Positions 6,834 to 16,724 of a stretch of 37,269 nucleotides of DNA are shown piece after piece. Position numbers and translations under genes: made by a program. Each line of letters opens with the position of its first letter. The first letter of the stretch is position 1. The notes beneath the pieces were generated by a model. The model was not told where the DNA came from. It ran no database searches and saw only the letters and a program-made list of their open reading frames with translations. Source of the stretch: a bacterium (GTDB lineage: Bacteria; Armatimonadota; Chthonomonadetes; Chthonomonadales; CAJBBX01); contig VFKD01000217.1 in the NCBI GenBank assembly GCA_009885735.1, positions 1 through 37,269 of the forward strand, written 5' to 3'.

Positions 6834-8678
6834 ATGGCCGCAGGTCTTGCACCCTACAGCGAGCGCCACGCGCCCCACAGCGGGGAGCGCCCCCTCATTC
6901 GCCTGCTCGACGATGCGACAATTAATCGCATCGCCGCGGGCGAGGTCGTGGAGCGGCCCGCCTCTGCGGTCAAAGAGCTGGTGGAGAACGCCATCGACGC
7001 GGGCGCGAACCGAATTGTTGTTTCGCTCATGGAGGGAGGCAAGCGAAGCATTGAGGTTGTGGACGACGGGTGGGGGATGAGCGCGGAGGAGATGGTGCTT
7101 GCTGTTCAGCGCCATGCCACCAGCAAGCTCACCACGTCAGACGACCTGTTTAGAATCTCCACGCTCGGGTTTCGAGGCGAGGCGCTGCCCAGCATTGCAG
7201 GCGTCAGCCGATTCACGCTGGTGAGTCGCGTGCGCAGTTCTGATGAGGGCGCCCAGCTGCGGATTCACAATGGGGTCGATATCGAAGTAACACCCTGCTC
7301 GGCCGCCCCTGGAACTCGCATTTTGGTGGAGGATCTGTTTCACTCCACTCCTGCCAGACTGAAGTTCCTCAAGTCCACGGCCACCGAGGTGTCGAGAGCC
7401 TGCGATGCAGTGGGCCAGCTTGCCATTGGGCACCCAGGCGTCAGCTTCAGGCTCCTTCACGGCCCCCAGGAGCTGCTGCACTCTCCTGGCTCCGGGGATG
7501 CGCTCGCCGCCATCCACGCCATTTGGGGTAAGGCGGCGGCGGAGCGGCTCTTGAGCGTGGCGTACCACTCCGCGGGCCTGAACGTAAGCGGATATGTGGC
7601 CTCCCCTGAGATGAGCCGACCGGGGCGCTCTCACGAGCTGTTCTATGTGAATGGGCGCCCTGTGCGCTCGAGACTCTTGAGCCACGCGGTCGAAAATGCC
7701 TATCGAGCGCTCACTCCCGATGGTCGCTATCCGGCCGTCATTATCCACCTCGAGGTGGATCCGGGATGCGTGGACGTGAACGTTCACCCCAGCAAGCTCG
7801 AGGTGAAGTTCAGCCGAGACTCCGAGGTGCACCATGCCGTGGGCGCCGCTGTGTCTGAGTCGCTGCGAGCCGCCGGAGTGCTGCCCACTGTGTCCGCGGC
7901 ATCCATCGTGACCTACGAGCCCTCTGCGCCCATGGCGGGCGCTTCGTTCGTGCGTGAGAGCGCTGCTCTGTTCGATCCCGCGGGCTTTGCTGCGGCGAGC
8001 AGGCTGATGCCGGTTTATGGCGGCCTGCCTTCTGATGAGCGACCATTTGCATATGGCGCCACCGAAGCACAGGGCAATGACAGGCGTCCCTTTGCAGAGC
8101 AGCTCCGAGGTTTCCGAGTTCTCGGTCAGGCGCGCAACACCTATATTGTCGCCGCCACGCAGGACGGCATCGCGTTTATCGATCAGCATGTGGCCCACGA
8201 GCGCGTGCTCTACGAGTATCTCACAGAGAAGCGCGCAGGCCAGGGAACGCACTCGCAGCGGCTGCTCGAGCCCGAGACGCTTACGCTCGCCCCTGCCGAG
8301 GCCGCGCTGCTCACTTCGCGCCTCGCCGATTTTGCTGCCGCGGGGTGGGAGATTGAGCCGTTTGGTCCCACGACGTTCCTGCTGAGGGCCGCACCGTCCT
8401 TTGCGCGTAAGCGAGGGCATGCCGCGCTGCTGAAGGACATGATCGATGAGGTGGCTCACCAGTCTATCTCGCGCAGGCTGGTGGTGGACAGAGAGCACGT
8501 CACGATTACGAATGCCTGCAAGATGGCCGTGAAGGCCGGGGATCCGCTCGGCATGGAGGAGATGGTGGGCCTGCTCAACCAGCTTGCCGACACGCAAAAT
8601 CCCTACCTCTGCCCGCACGGCAGGCCCATCGTCGTGACCGTGCCGTACTCCACAATCGACCACAAGTTCCATCGTTGA
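6834..8678 (+). CDS. mutL: DNA mismatch repair endonuclease MutL
   Basis: A 614-residue MutL. The N-terminal GHKL ATPase carries VKELVENAIDAGA, DDGWGMS, RHATSKL and TLGFRGEALPSI. The C-terminal half has the metal-dependent nicking motif at D450 (DQHVAHERVLYE, against the usual DQHAxxExxxxE), plus ACKMAVKAGDPL and CPHGRP near the end. It is therefore an endonuclease-type MutL, as in bacteria without MutH, and no mutH is present here. AGGAG (6821-6825) sits 8 nt before the ATG at 6834. An in-frame ATG-TAG at 6828-6833 immediately precedes the start and excludes anything further upstream. It acts with MutS, encoded just before. Confidence 0.96.
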   Translation: MAAGLAPYSERHAPHSGERPLIRLLDDATINRIAAGEVVERPASAVKELVENAIDAGANRIVVSLMEGGKRSIEVVDDGWGMSAEEMVLAVQRHATSKLTTSDDLFRISTLGFRGEALPSIAGVSRFTLVSRVRSSDEGAQLRIHNGVDIEVTPCSAAPGTRILVEDLFHSTPARLKFLKSTATEVSRACDAVGQLAIGHPGVSFRLLHGPQELLHSPGSGDALAAIHAIWGKAAAERLLSVAYHSAGLNVSGYVASPEMSRPGRSHELFYVNGRPVRSRLLSHAVENAYRALTPDGRYPAVIIHLEVDPGCVDVNVHPSKLEVKFSRDSEVHHAVGAAVSESLRAAGVLPTVSAASIVTYEPSAPMAGASFVRESAALFDPAGFAAASRLMPVYGGLPSDERPFAYGATEAQGNDRRPFAEQLRGFRVLGQARNTYIVAATQDGIAFIDQHVAHERVLYEYLTEKRAGQGTHSQRLLEPETLTLAPAEAALLTSRLADFAAAGWEIEPFGPTTFLLRAAPSFARKRGHAALLKDMIDEVAHQSISRRLVVDREHVTITNACKMAVKAGDPLGMEEMVGLLNQLADTQNPYLCPHGRPIVVTVPYSTIDHKFHR

Positions 8679-8748
8679 TCCGCGGGGCATGGCCCTACAC
8701 ATGCCTGTGCAGCCTTCCCGCGTCGCAACCTTAAACTGGAGGATACCG

Positions 8749-11700
8749 TTGAGATCGCACCTGCGACTGTCCTTGCTCATCTGTTCACTGTTGGTGTTTG
8801 GCCTGGTTTTCGTCCCGTCATTGGGAGCCCAGACAGATTATCGCACAGCGCTTCTGCAGGGCCTGCCATTTCGATCCATTGGTCCGGCGATCATGGGTGG
8901 ACGCATCGACGACTTCGCAGTGGCGGAGGGCAATCCGTCGCTCGTCTACGCCGCTACGGCCTCGGGAGGCCTCTGGAAGACCGAGAACCATGGAACATCC
9001 TGGACCACCGTTTTCGATACTCAGGTCACCAGCAGTATCGGCGCGGTTGCGCTCGCGCCTTCCGACTCAAATGTGGTGTGGGTTGGGACGGGCGAGGCAA
9101 ACGGCCGCCAAAGCTCTTCGTGGGGGCATGGCGTCTATCGTTCCACCGATGCAGGCAAAACATGGACACACTGCGGCCTCGAATCGACGCTCGCGATAGG
9201 CCGCATTGTCGTACACCCGACCGACCCGAATACGGCCTTCGTTGCGGCGGCCGGCAGCTTGTGGGGCGCGAGCCAAGATCGCGGCGTCTACAAGACGACT
9301 GATGGCGGGAAGACCTGGATGCAGAGCCTTTTTGTGGATGCTGATACCGGCGCCATAGACCTTGTGATTGATCCTGCCATCCCTTCGACGCTCTACGCTA
9401 GCTCCTATCAGCGGCGGCGCACACCCTTTAGCTATCGTGGGCTCGGGGCGGGAAGCGGCATTCATAAGACGATGGATGGGGGCAGGACCTGGGTACGCCT
9501 CAACGAGGGCCTCCCAAAGGGACCACTTGGCCGTATTGGACTGTGCCTTTACAAGAAGAATCCCGCCATCCTCTACGCCATCGTGGAGCACGACGAGGGC
9601 GGCATCTTCCGGACGGAGAACGGCGGCGCCTCGTGGACGAAAACCGCAGGAATGGGCGCGAACAATCGACCTTCGTACTATAGCCAAATCCGCGTGGACC
9701 CCTCCAATGACCAGGTGGTCTGGACGGGAGGCTTGGCGCTGAGCATTTCTGTTGACGGCGCCAAGTCCTTTCGCGCCACCTTCGCTCCGGTTCACAGCGA
9801 TTTTCATGCGATATGGATCGACCCTGCAAACAGCAAGCACGTGCTCTCTGGATCAGACGGCGGAATACAGTGGAGCTGGGACCAAGGGCGCACTTGGGAC
9901 TTCGTGAGCACACTTCCATTAGCCCAGTTCTATGAGGTCGGCTACGACATGCGCACGCCCTACTGGGTCTATGGAGGCCTGCAAGACAACGGCACCTGGG
10001 GAGCGCCCAGCCGCACTCTGAACACCCAAGGGGTTACAAACGACGACTGGCAGAAGATTAACGGCGGCGATGGCTTCTTCGTGAGGCCCGATCCCACGGA
10101 CTGGCGGGTAACCTACGCAGAGTCTCAGAACGGATCCCTGGCTCGGATTAACGTTGAGCTGGGCGAGAGCAAGTCGATTCGGCCAAGAAGCGACGATGGG
10201 GAGACCTACCGATTCGACTGGAACTCTCCGCTCCTGATCTCACCGCACAATCCTCGCAGGCTCCTCTATGGAGGCAACAGACTGTTCATCTCCGAGGATC
10301 GCGGCGACACCTGGCGGCGCACCGAAGATCTCACGACAAAGCCCGATATGACGAAGCTGCCTATCTTCGGTTCGGTGCCTACCCGTGCGGAGCTGGCGCG
10401 CACGGAAGTAACGCCCAGCACCTATGGGCAGATCGTGACGCTCACGGAATCGCCTCTCAAGGCCGGAGTGCTCTACGCGGGCACCGACGACGGCAACTTG
10501 CAGGTGAGCAAGGACGACGGCAAGACCTTCGTTAACGTGGCGGACCGTGTTCCTGGGCTGCCCAAGGGAACCTATGTCAGCCGCCTGGAGGCGTCTCACC
10601 ATGCTCCGGGCCGTTGCTATGCGGCATTCGACGGGCATCGGGCAAACGACTTCGCGCCGTACCTCTACGTTACTGAAGATTATGGGCAGACGTGGGCGCG
10701 AATCTCGGCCGGCCTCGACCAGGGAAGCACGCTCAGCGTGGTGCGGGAGCACTTCCGCCAGCCGAATCTGCTCTTCGCGGGAGCGGAGCGGGGACTCTAC
10801 ATCTCGCTCAACCGCGGCGCCTCGTGGACCCGCGTTGCAGGCGGGCTGCCGACCGTACCGATTGACGACATCGCCATTCATCCGAGAGAGAACGACCTAA
10901 TTCTTGGAACCCACGGGCGGGGCATCTACCTGTTGGATGACCTCGGCGCACTCGAGGCCCTCGCCGGTGAGACCTCGGAGCCAGCGGCGATGATCTTCGC
11001 GCCCTCGCGGGGTCGCCAATATCGGCTGACGGACCCAAAGGGATTCCTCAGCAGCCGCTGGTTTGCGGGGGAGAATCCGCCCAGCGGCTTGGTGCTTCAG
11101 TACTACTTGAAGGAGAAGCCAACCGAAGCCTCGCCCGTGAAGATCGATATCCTGGAGAAGGACGGCAAGACGCTGGTTCGCGAACTTCGGCCCGGTGCGG
11201 GCGGAAGCGGGGGAGGAGGCTTTGGTGGCAGAGGCGGTGGTGCGCCGCCGCGCCCCTCCGCGCCGCAGGTGGGCCTGAATCGCACCGTATGGGACATGCG
11301 TGCGCAGGCGCCTCCACAAGGATTTAGGGGCCAGCGCGTGCGTCCCGGCGAGTATGTTGCTCGTCTATCTGTTGGCCCCATAGTGCAGTCCGTCCCCCTG
11401 AAGGTGGAGAATGACCCAAGGCTCAACTGGACCTCGGCGCAGGAGAAGGACTACTTTGGCGCCCTCGCCAGCCTGAGCCGATACTCTATCTTCCTTGCCC
11501 AGGCTCGCAAGGCCGTGACCGACGTGAAGACACAGCTCGTGGCCGCCGAGGCAGTCGAGGCGATGAAGTCTGCACCGAGCGAGACCAAGGCGAAGGTTGC
11601 TGAGTTCAAGCAGATGCTTGCCAAAGTGGATGCTCTCTTCGGAGTCGAGGCGACTCCGCGTCCGGGAGGCCGAGGGCCGGGCCGGGGAGCCGGAGCACCT

Positions 11701-11997
11701 GGCGGAGCTCCGCCCGTTTCTCCGACTCCTGAAGCCCAGCGGTCCCAAGTTCCTCCTCGTCCGGCGCCGTTTGCTCGCATCGCCACAGTTCTTGGCGATC
11801 TGGACCGTTGGTCGGAGCCTCCATCGAGAGAGCTGCGCCGCGAAATCGAGCGGCTTGGGTCCGAGCTTCGGTCTGCCATCGGCAAGGTCAACGGGCTCCT
11901 TGGCGCGCCGGTTGCAGAGCTGAACGCGGCACTCTTGGGCGCGGGCCTCGAGAAGATTGCCGGCGCGGCGACCATCGACACACGAGCGCTGCGGTAA
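8749..11997 (+). CDS. Secreted VPS10/sortilin-type beta-propeller protein (BNR/Asp-box repeats)
   Basis: About 1082 residues, exported. From the TTG at 8749 the protein opens with RSHLRLSLLICSLLV and a cleavage-like SLGAQ, a standard signal peptide. GGAGGA (8738-8743) lies 5 nt upstream, so this start is preferred over ATG 8689, which has no ribosome site. At least nine Asp-box strands (STDAGKTW, TTDGGKTW, TMDGGRTW, TENGGASW, SWDQGRTW, SEDRGDTW, SKDDGKTF, TEDYGQTW, SLNRGASW) build a propeller of the sortilin/glycosyl-hydrolase-74-like type. A Gly-rich linker near 11200-11260 leads to a C-terminal helical domain. Homologues are often labelled glycosyl hydrolase, but I see no catalytic evidence. 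The role is unknown; protein or polymer binding in the envelope is a guess. Confidence 0.85.
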   Translation: MRSHLRLSLLICSLLVFGLVFVPSLGAQTDYRTALLQGLPFRSIGPAIMGGRIDDFAVAEGNPSLVYAATASGGLWKTENHGTSWTTVFDTQVTSSIGAVALAPSDSNVVWVGTGEANGRQSSSWGHGVYRSTDAGKTWTHCGLESTLAIGRIVVHPTDPNTAFVAAAGSLWGASQDRGVYKTTDGGKTWMQSLFVDADTGAIDLVIDPAIPSTLYASSYQRRRTPFSYRGLGAGSGIHKTMDGGRTWVRLNEGLPKGPLGRIGLCLYKKNPAILYAIVEHDEGGIFRTENGGASWTKTAGMGANNRPSYYSQIRVDPSNDQVVWTGGLALSISVDGAKSFRATFAPVHSDFHAIWIDPANSKHVLSGSDGGIQWSWDQGRTWDFVSTLPLAQFYEVGYDMRTPYWVYGGLQDNGTWGAPSRTLNTQGVTNDDWQKINGGDGFFVRPDPTDWRVTYAESQNGSLARINVELGESKSIRPRSDDGETYRFDWNSPLLISPHNPRRLLYGGNRLFISEDRGDTWRRTEDLTTKPDMTKLPIFGSVPTRAELARTEVTPSTYGQIVTLTESPLKAGVLYAGTDDGNLQVSKDDGKTFVNVADRVPGLPKGTYVSRLEASHHAPGRCYAAFDGHRANDFAPYLYVTEDYGQTWARISAGLDQGSTLSVVREHFRQPNLLFAGAERGLYISLNRGASWTRVAGGLPTVPIDDIAIHPRENDLILGTHGRGIYLLDDLGALEALAGETSEPAAMIFAPSRGRQYRLTDPKGFLSSRWFAGENPPSGLVLQYYLKEKPTEASPVKIDILEKDGKTLVRELRPGAGGSGGGGFGGRGGGAPPRPSAPQVGLNRTVWDMRAQAPPQGFRGQRVRPGEYVARLSVGPIVQSVPLKVENDPRLNWTSAQEKDYFGALASLSRYSIFLAQARKAVTDVKTQLVAAEAVEAMKSAPSETKAKVAEFKQMLAKVDALFGVEATPRPGGRGPGRGAGAPGGAPPVSPTPEAQRSQVPPRPAPFARIATVLGDLDRWSEPPSRELRREIERLGSELRSAIGKVNGLLGAPVAELNAALLGAGLEKIAGAATIDTRALR

Positions 11998-12026
11998 GCG
12001 GCTTGGGCATTCGCGCGGGTTTGGCG

Positions 12027-12053
12027 CCCGGTATCGGCACATCCGACGCCGGG
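12027..12053 (+). terminator. Stem-loop after the VPS10 gene, possible terminator
   Basis: CCCGG (12027-12031) pairs with CCGGG (12049-12053) around an inner TCGG/CCGA stem with a cacat loop, 30 nt after the stop. It is followed by GCTTTGTTCG, a weak U-rich tract. The fold is clear, but the poor U-run leaves terminator function uncertain. Confidence 0.42.
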
Positions 12054-12106
12054 GCTTTGTTCGTCTCGCCTTTCGGGGCATCGGGTAAGATAGCTTCGTC
12101 AATATC

Positions 12107-15100
12107 ATGCCGAACCGGAGCACGCAACCTCTCATGACCGACGTCACCATCGAGCTAACCGAGCTTCTTCACCGACGCATCGTCATTCTCGACGGCGCGA
12201 TGGGAACGCTCGCCCAGGCTTGGCGGCTCGACGAAGCCGGCTTTCGAGGGGAGCAGTTTCGGGAACATCCCGTCGACCTCAAGAACAGCGTAGACATTCT
12301 GAGCCTGGTGCGTCCCGATCTCATCCTGGAGGTTCATCGCGCCTACCTGGACGCGGGCGCCGACATCATCAGCACCAACACCTTCAATGCTCAGGCCATC
12401 TCGATGGCGGACTATCAGCTCGAATCTCATGTCTACGACATGAATGTGGCTTCCGCGCGACTTGCAAAGCAAGCCATTGTCGAGTGTGGGCGCGCGGAAG
12501 GCGAAGCGAAAGCCTATGCCGCCGGATCGATGGGTCCCACGTCTCGCAGCGCCTCGGTAGTGGTGGACGTTAACCGCCCAGATTACAGGTCCGTCTCATA
12601 CGACGAGCTGGAATCGGCCTACTACACTCAGGCGAAGGGATTGCTAGATGGGGGAGCAGACATCCTGCTCGTCGAGACCACGTTCGATACGCTTAACCTC
12701 AAGGCGGGCCTTGCAGCCGTGCAGCGACTCTTCGATGAGGGGGAGCGCCGCGTTCCAGTGATGGCATCCCTCACGATCACGGACAAAGCTGGGGGCAACC
12801 TCACCGGCCAGAACCTCGAGGCGATGTGGAACTCTATTTCCCATGTGCCGCTGATCAGCGTGGGACTGAACTGTGCGCTCGGTCCGGACCTGATGAGGCC
12901 CTTCATTGAGGAGCTCTCCTCTCTTGCGCCCATCTTCGTGAGCGCCTACCCGAACGCGGGGCTGCCTAACCCTCTGAGCAAGACCGGCACGGGGTTCGAC
13001 CTGACCGCGGAGGAGATGGCTGAGCAGCTTCGTGAATGGGCGGAGCGAGGCTGGCTCAACCTCGTTGGCGGGTGCTGTGGCTCCACGCCCGAACACATTC
13101 GGCTCATACGTAAGGCGGTCGAGGGCATCCCCCCGCGCACTCCGCCCCAAATTGAGCCGCTGCTGCGCCTCAGTGGAACCAGGCCCTTCACATTGAGGCC
13201 GGACGTCAACTTTGTGAACGTTGGAGAGCGCACGAACGTGACGGGCTCGCCACGGTTTGCCAAGCTCATCCTGGCGGGTAACTACGAGGAGGCGCTGCGA
13301 ATCGCCCAGCAGCAGGTGACCAACGGCGCCCAAGTAATCGACGTGAACATGGACGAAGGCCTCCTGGACTCTGAGCACGCGATGAAGACATTTCTGACTC
13401 TCATACAAGGCGAGCCGAATATCAACTCCGTGCCTGTGATGGTGGACAGCTCGAAATGGAGCGTGATTGAGGCCGGCCTCAAGTGCCTTCCCGGCAAGGG
13501 AGTGGTCAACTCTATCAGCCTTAAGGAGGGCGAGGAGACCTTTATCCGTCAGGCAAGGCAAGTGCTGCGCTTTGGAGCGGCAGTCGTTGTGATGGCGTTC
13601 GACGAGCAGGGTCAGGCTGATACGCTGGAGCGCAAGGTTGCGGTCTGCACGCGCGCCTACCGCATTCTGACAGAGCAGGTCGGATTTGCCCCGCAGGACA
13701 TCATCTTCGACCCAAATGTGCTCACGGTAGCCACCGGCATCGAAGAGCACAGCGAGTACGGCAAGGCCTTCATCGAGGCCATCCGGCAGATAAAGGCCTC
13801 GCTTCCGTATGCTAAGGTCTCCGGCGGCGTCAGCAACGTCTCATTCTCGTTTCGGGGCAACAACGCTGTGCGAGAGGCCATGCACTCGGCCTTTCTGTTT
13901 CACGCGATCAAGGCCGGCTTGGATATGGGGATAGTGAATGCGGGCCAGCTTGCTGTCTACGAGACGATCGAGCCCGAGCTTCGCGACGCGGTGGAGGACG
14001 TGCTGCTCAACCGCAGGCCCGACGCTACAGACCGGTTGGTGGAGCTGGCCGAGCGCTACCGTGGTACGGAGCAGAAGTCCGAAGCACAGCAAGCACAGTG
14101 GCGTCAGCTTCCTATTTCTGAGAGGCTTTCGCACGCGCTGGTGAACGGTCTCACGGATCATATCGAGGCCGACGTGGAGGAAGCGCGGCTGCTTGCCGAG
14201 CGTCCACTGCATGTCATCGAAGGACCCCTGATGGACGGCATGAATGTGGTGGGGGACCTCTTCGGCGCGGGCAAGATGTTCCTGCCGCAGGTGGTGAAGA
14301 GCGCTCGAGTGATGAAGCGAGCCGTCGCGGTGCTGCTGCCCTACATGGAGGCTGAGAAGGCCGGGTCGGGGCTGGATCGCGCTGCGGGAACCGTGGTGAT
14401 GGCGACCGTGAAGGGCGATGTGCACGACATTGGCAAGAACATCGTGGGAGTCGTGCTGGAGTGCAACAACTTTCGCGTCATAGACCTTGGCGTAATGGTG
14501 GCTTGCGACAAGATCCTCGGTGCGGCGCGCGAACACAAGGCGGACATCATCGGTCTAAGCGGCCTCATCACCCCTTCGTTGGACGAGATGGTTCACGTCG
14601 CCAGCGAAATGCAGCGCGAGGGCCTCGATATTCCACTCCTCATCGGCGGGGCTACCACCAGCAAGGCGCACACCGCCATCAAGATCGCTCCTTCCTACGA
14701 GCGAGAGGTCGTACACGTGCTGGATGCCTCTCGCGCGGTCGGCGTGGTGAGCGCACTCATTTCGCCTGAGCTGCGTCCGCAGTTTGAGCGCGACAATCGC
14801 GCAGAGCAGGCCGCTGCACGGGAGCAGTATGCCGCCCGATCCGCGGAGCGCTCCATGCTGTCGATTGAGGCGGCGCGGAACCGGCGATTTCCCATTGAGT
14901 GGCGGTCGGAAGAGCTGCCCACGCCTTCGAGTTTAGGAGTGCGGTTGGTGAAGGATGTCCCACTCGACGTCCTCGTGCCGTATATCGACTGGTCTCCCTT
15001 CTTTCACGCCTGGATGATGCGCGGAAGGTTTCCGGCAATCCTTGATGACGAGACGGTGGGTCCGGCAGCTCGCGAGGTCTATGCGGACGGCCTCAAGATG

Positions 15101-15838
15101 CTGGATCAGCTCGTGGAGGGTCATTCTCTGGTGGGGCAGGGGGTCTATGGGCTCTTTCCCGCGAACTCGATAGGCGACGACATCGTCGTGTTCAAAGACG
15201 AATCAAGAACCGAGAGGCTGGCCGTTCTGCACACGCTTCGGCAGCAGGTGGACAAAGGCGCGGGTACGCACAACTACGCCCTGGCCGACTTCGTTGCACC
15301 CGAACACGCTGGGCTTCGAGACTACGTGGGCGCGTTCGCGGTAACCACCGGCCATGGCGTTTCCGAGCTTGGTGCAAAGTACCGCGCTGCTCTGGACGAC
15401 CACAGCGCGATTATGGTGGAGGCCCTGGCAGACCGTCTAGTCGAAGCATTTGCAGAATATTTGCACCAAATGGTGCGAATCGAGATGGGGCACGGCGATC
15501 CCCAGGAGTTGGGAGTAGACGATCTGATCAAGGAGCGATACCGCGGCATTCGGCCCGCTCCCGGCTATCCGGCCTGCCCGGACCACACCGAGAAACTGAC
15601 GCTCTTTGACCTTCTAGACGCCCATGCAAACACGGGGATAGCGCTCACCGAAAGCCTTGCAATGTCGCCCGGCAGCAGCATCTGCGGTCTCTATCTTGCG
15701 CATCCTCAGGCGCGGTACTTCCCGGTGGGAAAGATGGAGCGCGATCAGGTGCGAGACTACGCCGCGCGTAAGGGCATCTCACTCCACGAGGCACAGAGAT
15801 GGCTCTCGCCCAACCTAAACTATGAGCCCAATCCGTAG
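12107..15838 (+). CDS. metH: Cobalamin-dependent methionine synthase MetH
   Basis: A complete four-module, 1243-residue MetH that transfers methyl groups from 5-methyltetrahydrofolate to homocysteine through cobalamin. The homocysteine-binding barrel has its zinc cysteines at C256 (GLNCALGP) and C323/C324 (VGGCCGSTP). The folate barrel starts near residue 360 ([13 protein letters not shown]). The cobalamin domain has DVHDIG with axial H773. The C-terminal SAM-binding activation domain includes [12 protein letters not shown]. There is no cobalamin or SAM riboswitch in the 109-nt gap upstream. The start may be ATG 12107 or ATG 12134; neither has a good ribosome site, and the family core begins after both. 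The downstream aldolase gene starts 10 nt after the stop. Confidence 0.96.
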   Translation: MPNRSTQPLMTDVTIELTELLHRRIVILDGAMGTLAQAWRLDEAGFRGEQFREHPVDLKNSVDILSLVRPDLILEVHRAYLDAGADIISTNTFNAQAISMADYQLESHVYDMNVASARLAKQAIVECGRAEGEAKAYAAGSMGPTSRSASVVVDVNRPDYRSVSYDELESAYYTQAKGLLDGGADILLVETTFDTLNLKAGLAAVQRLFDEGERRVPVMASLTITDKAGGNLTGQNLEAMWNSISHVPLISVGLNCALGPDLMRPFIEELSSLAPIFVSAYPNAGLPNPLSKTGTGFDLTAEEMAEQLREWAERGWLNLVGGCCGSTPEHIRLIRKAVEGIPPRTPPQIEPLLRLSGTRPFTLRPDVNFVNVGERTNVTGSPRFAKLILAGNYEEALRIAQQQVTNGAQVIDVNMDEGLLDSEHAMKTFLTLIQGEPNINSVPVMVDSSKWSVIEAGLKCLPGKGVVNSISLKEGEETFIRQARQVLRFGAAVVVMAFDEQGQADTLERKVAVCTRAYRILTEQVGFAPQDIIFDPNVLTVATGIEEHSEYGKAFIEAIRQIKASLPYAKVSGGVSNVSFSFRGNNAVREAMHSAFLFHAIKAGLDMGIVNAGQLAVYETIEPELRDAVEDVLLNRRPDATDRLVELAERYRGTEQKSEAQQAQWRQLPISERLSHALVNGLTDHIEADVEEARLLAERPLHVIEGPLMDGMNVVGDLFGAGKMFLPQVVKSARVMKRAVAVLLPYMEAEKAGSGLDRAAGTVVMATVKGDVHDIGKNIVGVVLECNNFRVIDLGVMVACDKILGAAREHKADIIGLSGLITPSLDEMVHVASEMQREGLDIPLLIGGATTSKAHTAIKIAPSYEREVVHVLDASRAVGVVSALISPELRPQFERDNRAEQAAAREQYAARSAERSMLSIEAARNRRFPIEWRSEELPTPSSLGVRLVKDVPLDVLVPYIDWSPFFHAWMMRGRFPAILDDETVGPAAREVYADGLKMLDQLVEGHSLVGQGVYGLFPANSIGDDIVVFKDESRTERLAVLHTLRQQVDKGAGTHNYALADFVAPEHAGLRDYVGAFAVTTGHGVSELGAKYRAALDDHSAIMVEALADRLVEAFAEYLHQMVRIEMGHGDPQELGVDDLIKERYRGIRPAPGYPACPDHTEKLTLFDLLDAHANTGIALTESLAMSPGSSICGLYLAHPQARYFPVGKMERDQVRDYAARKGISLHEAQRWLSPNLNYEPNP

Positions 15839-15848
15839 GGGCGCCCCG

Positions 15849-16724
15849 ATGTGGGTGCCCGAGCGATTCGGCGGCATGATGGTGGCGACGCTCTGCCACT
15901 TCGATTCGCTCGATCGTGTGGACGTGGCCTCAATCGCAATACATGCAGATCGGTTGATTGCTGCCGGAGTGGATGCACTCTGCCCGTGCGGCACCACCGG
16001 GGAGATGCTCTTCCTGTCCGCAGGCGAAAAAGTCCGAGTCGTCGAAGCAACCTGCCGGGCCGTCGCGGGCCGAGTTCCAGTGCTGGCCGGGGTGTGGGCG
16101 ACGACGGTGAAGCAGACTACATTCCTCGCCGAGGCAGCTGAATCCGCCGGCGCGGACGCCGTCTTTCTACCCACACCCGTGTACTATCCTGCGGACGACG
16201 AGGTGATATGCAACTGGTATAGAGCCGTCCATGAGGCGACTTCACTTCCAGTCTTCGCCTACAACATCCCGGCCTATGCGGCCAATTGTGTCTCGGCGGC
16301 GGCGGCTTCGCGGTTGGCAGGGGAGGGGACAATCGCGGGGATCAAGGATTCGACCGGAAAGCGCGAGCAGATTCTGTCGTATTTGGAGTCCGTAGGACCC
16401 GGTGGATGCGTTCTAGCGGCAAGCGACAGCTCCGCCAGCACTGCTCGAGAAATTGGCGCGCACGGGTTTATCTCGGCCATCGCAAATGTCTGGCCCAGCA
16501 CGTTTGTCAAGATTTGGCAAGGAGACATATCTCTGCAGTCTGGGGTCGATCGAGCCCGGACACTTGTGAAGAAGCATGGCGGCATCCCTGCACTCAAGTA
16601 CCTTGTCAGCAAGACAGGAATTGGGTCCAGCCAGTGTAGACTGCCGCTTTGTGGATTGAGCGACGATGCCATGGCGGAGCTCGACACGCTTCTGATTGAA
16701 GCACCCGAGATTGGCCTGCGCTAG
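15849..16724 (+). CDS. DapA/NanA-superfamily class I aldolase or lyase, substrate unknown
   Basis: A 291-residue TIM-barrel protein of the dihydrodipicolinate synthase/N-acetylneuraminate lyase superfamily. The GTTGE loop, a catalytic tyrosine in FAYNIP (Y138) and the Schiff-base lysine in GIKDSTG (K166) are all present. True DapA has YNVPxRT, with the arginine that holds the aspartate-semialdehyde carboxylate. Here the sequence is YNIPAYAA, so the arginine is missing and DapA activity is unlikely. Other keto-acid lyases of the superfamily fit better. The start at ATG 15849 has AGGGG 7 nt upstream; the longer ATG 15822 would overlap metH. The stop (CTAG, 16721-16724) is shared with the convergent anti-sigma gene. 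Confidence 0.85.
   Translation: MWVPERFGGMMVATLCHFDSLDRVDVASIAIHADRLIAAGVDALCPCGTTGEMLFLSAGEKVRVVEATCRAVAGRVPVLAGVWATTVKQTTFLAEAAESAGADAVFLPTPVYYPADDEVICNWYRAVHEATSLPVFAYNIPAYAANCVSAAAASRLAGEGTIAGIKDSTGKREQILSYLESVGPGGCVLAASDSSASTAREIGAHGFISAIANVWPSTFVKIWQGDISLQSGVDRARTLVKKHGGIPALKYLVSKTGIGSSQCRLPLCGLSDDAMAELDTLLIEAPEIGLR

Noticed and set aside
7137-8780. 547-residue open frame antisense to mutL
   Set aside because: It is the third-position GC shadow of mutL. Its translation resembles no protein family, and it has no ribosome site.
11998-12106. Cobalamin or SAM riboswitch before metH
   Set aside because: The gap is only 109 nt, holds a simple hairpin, and lacks the cobalamin B12-box and SAM aptamer elements.
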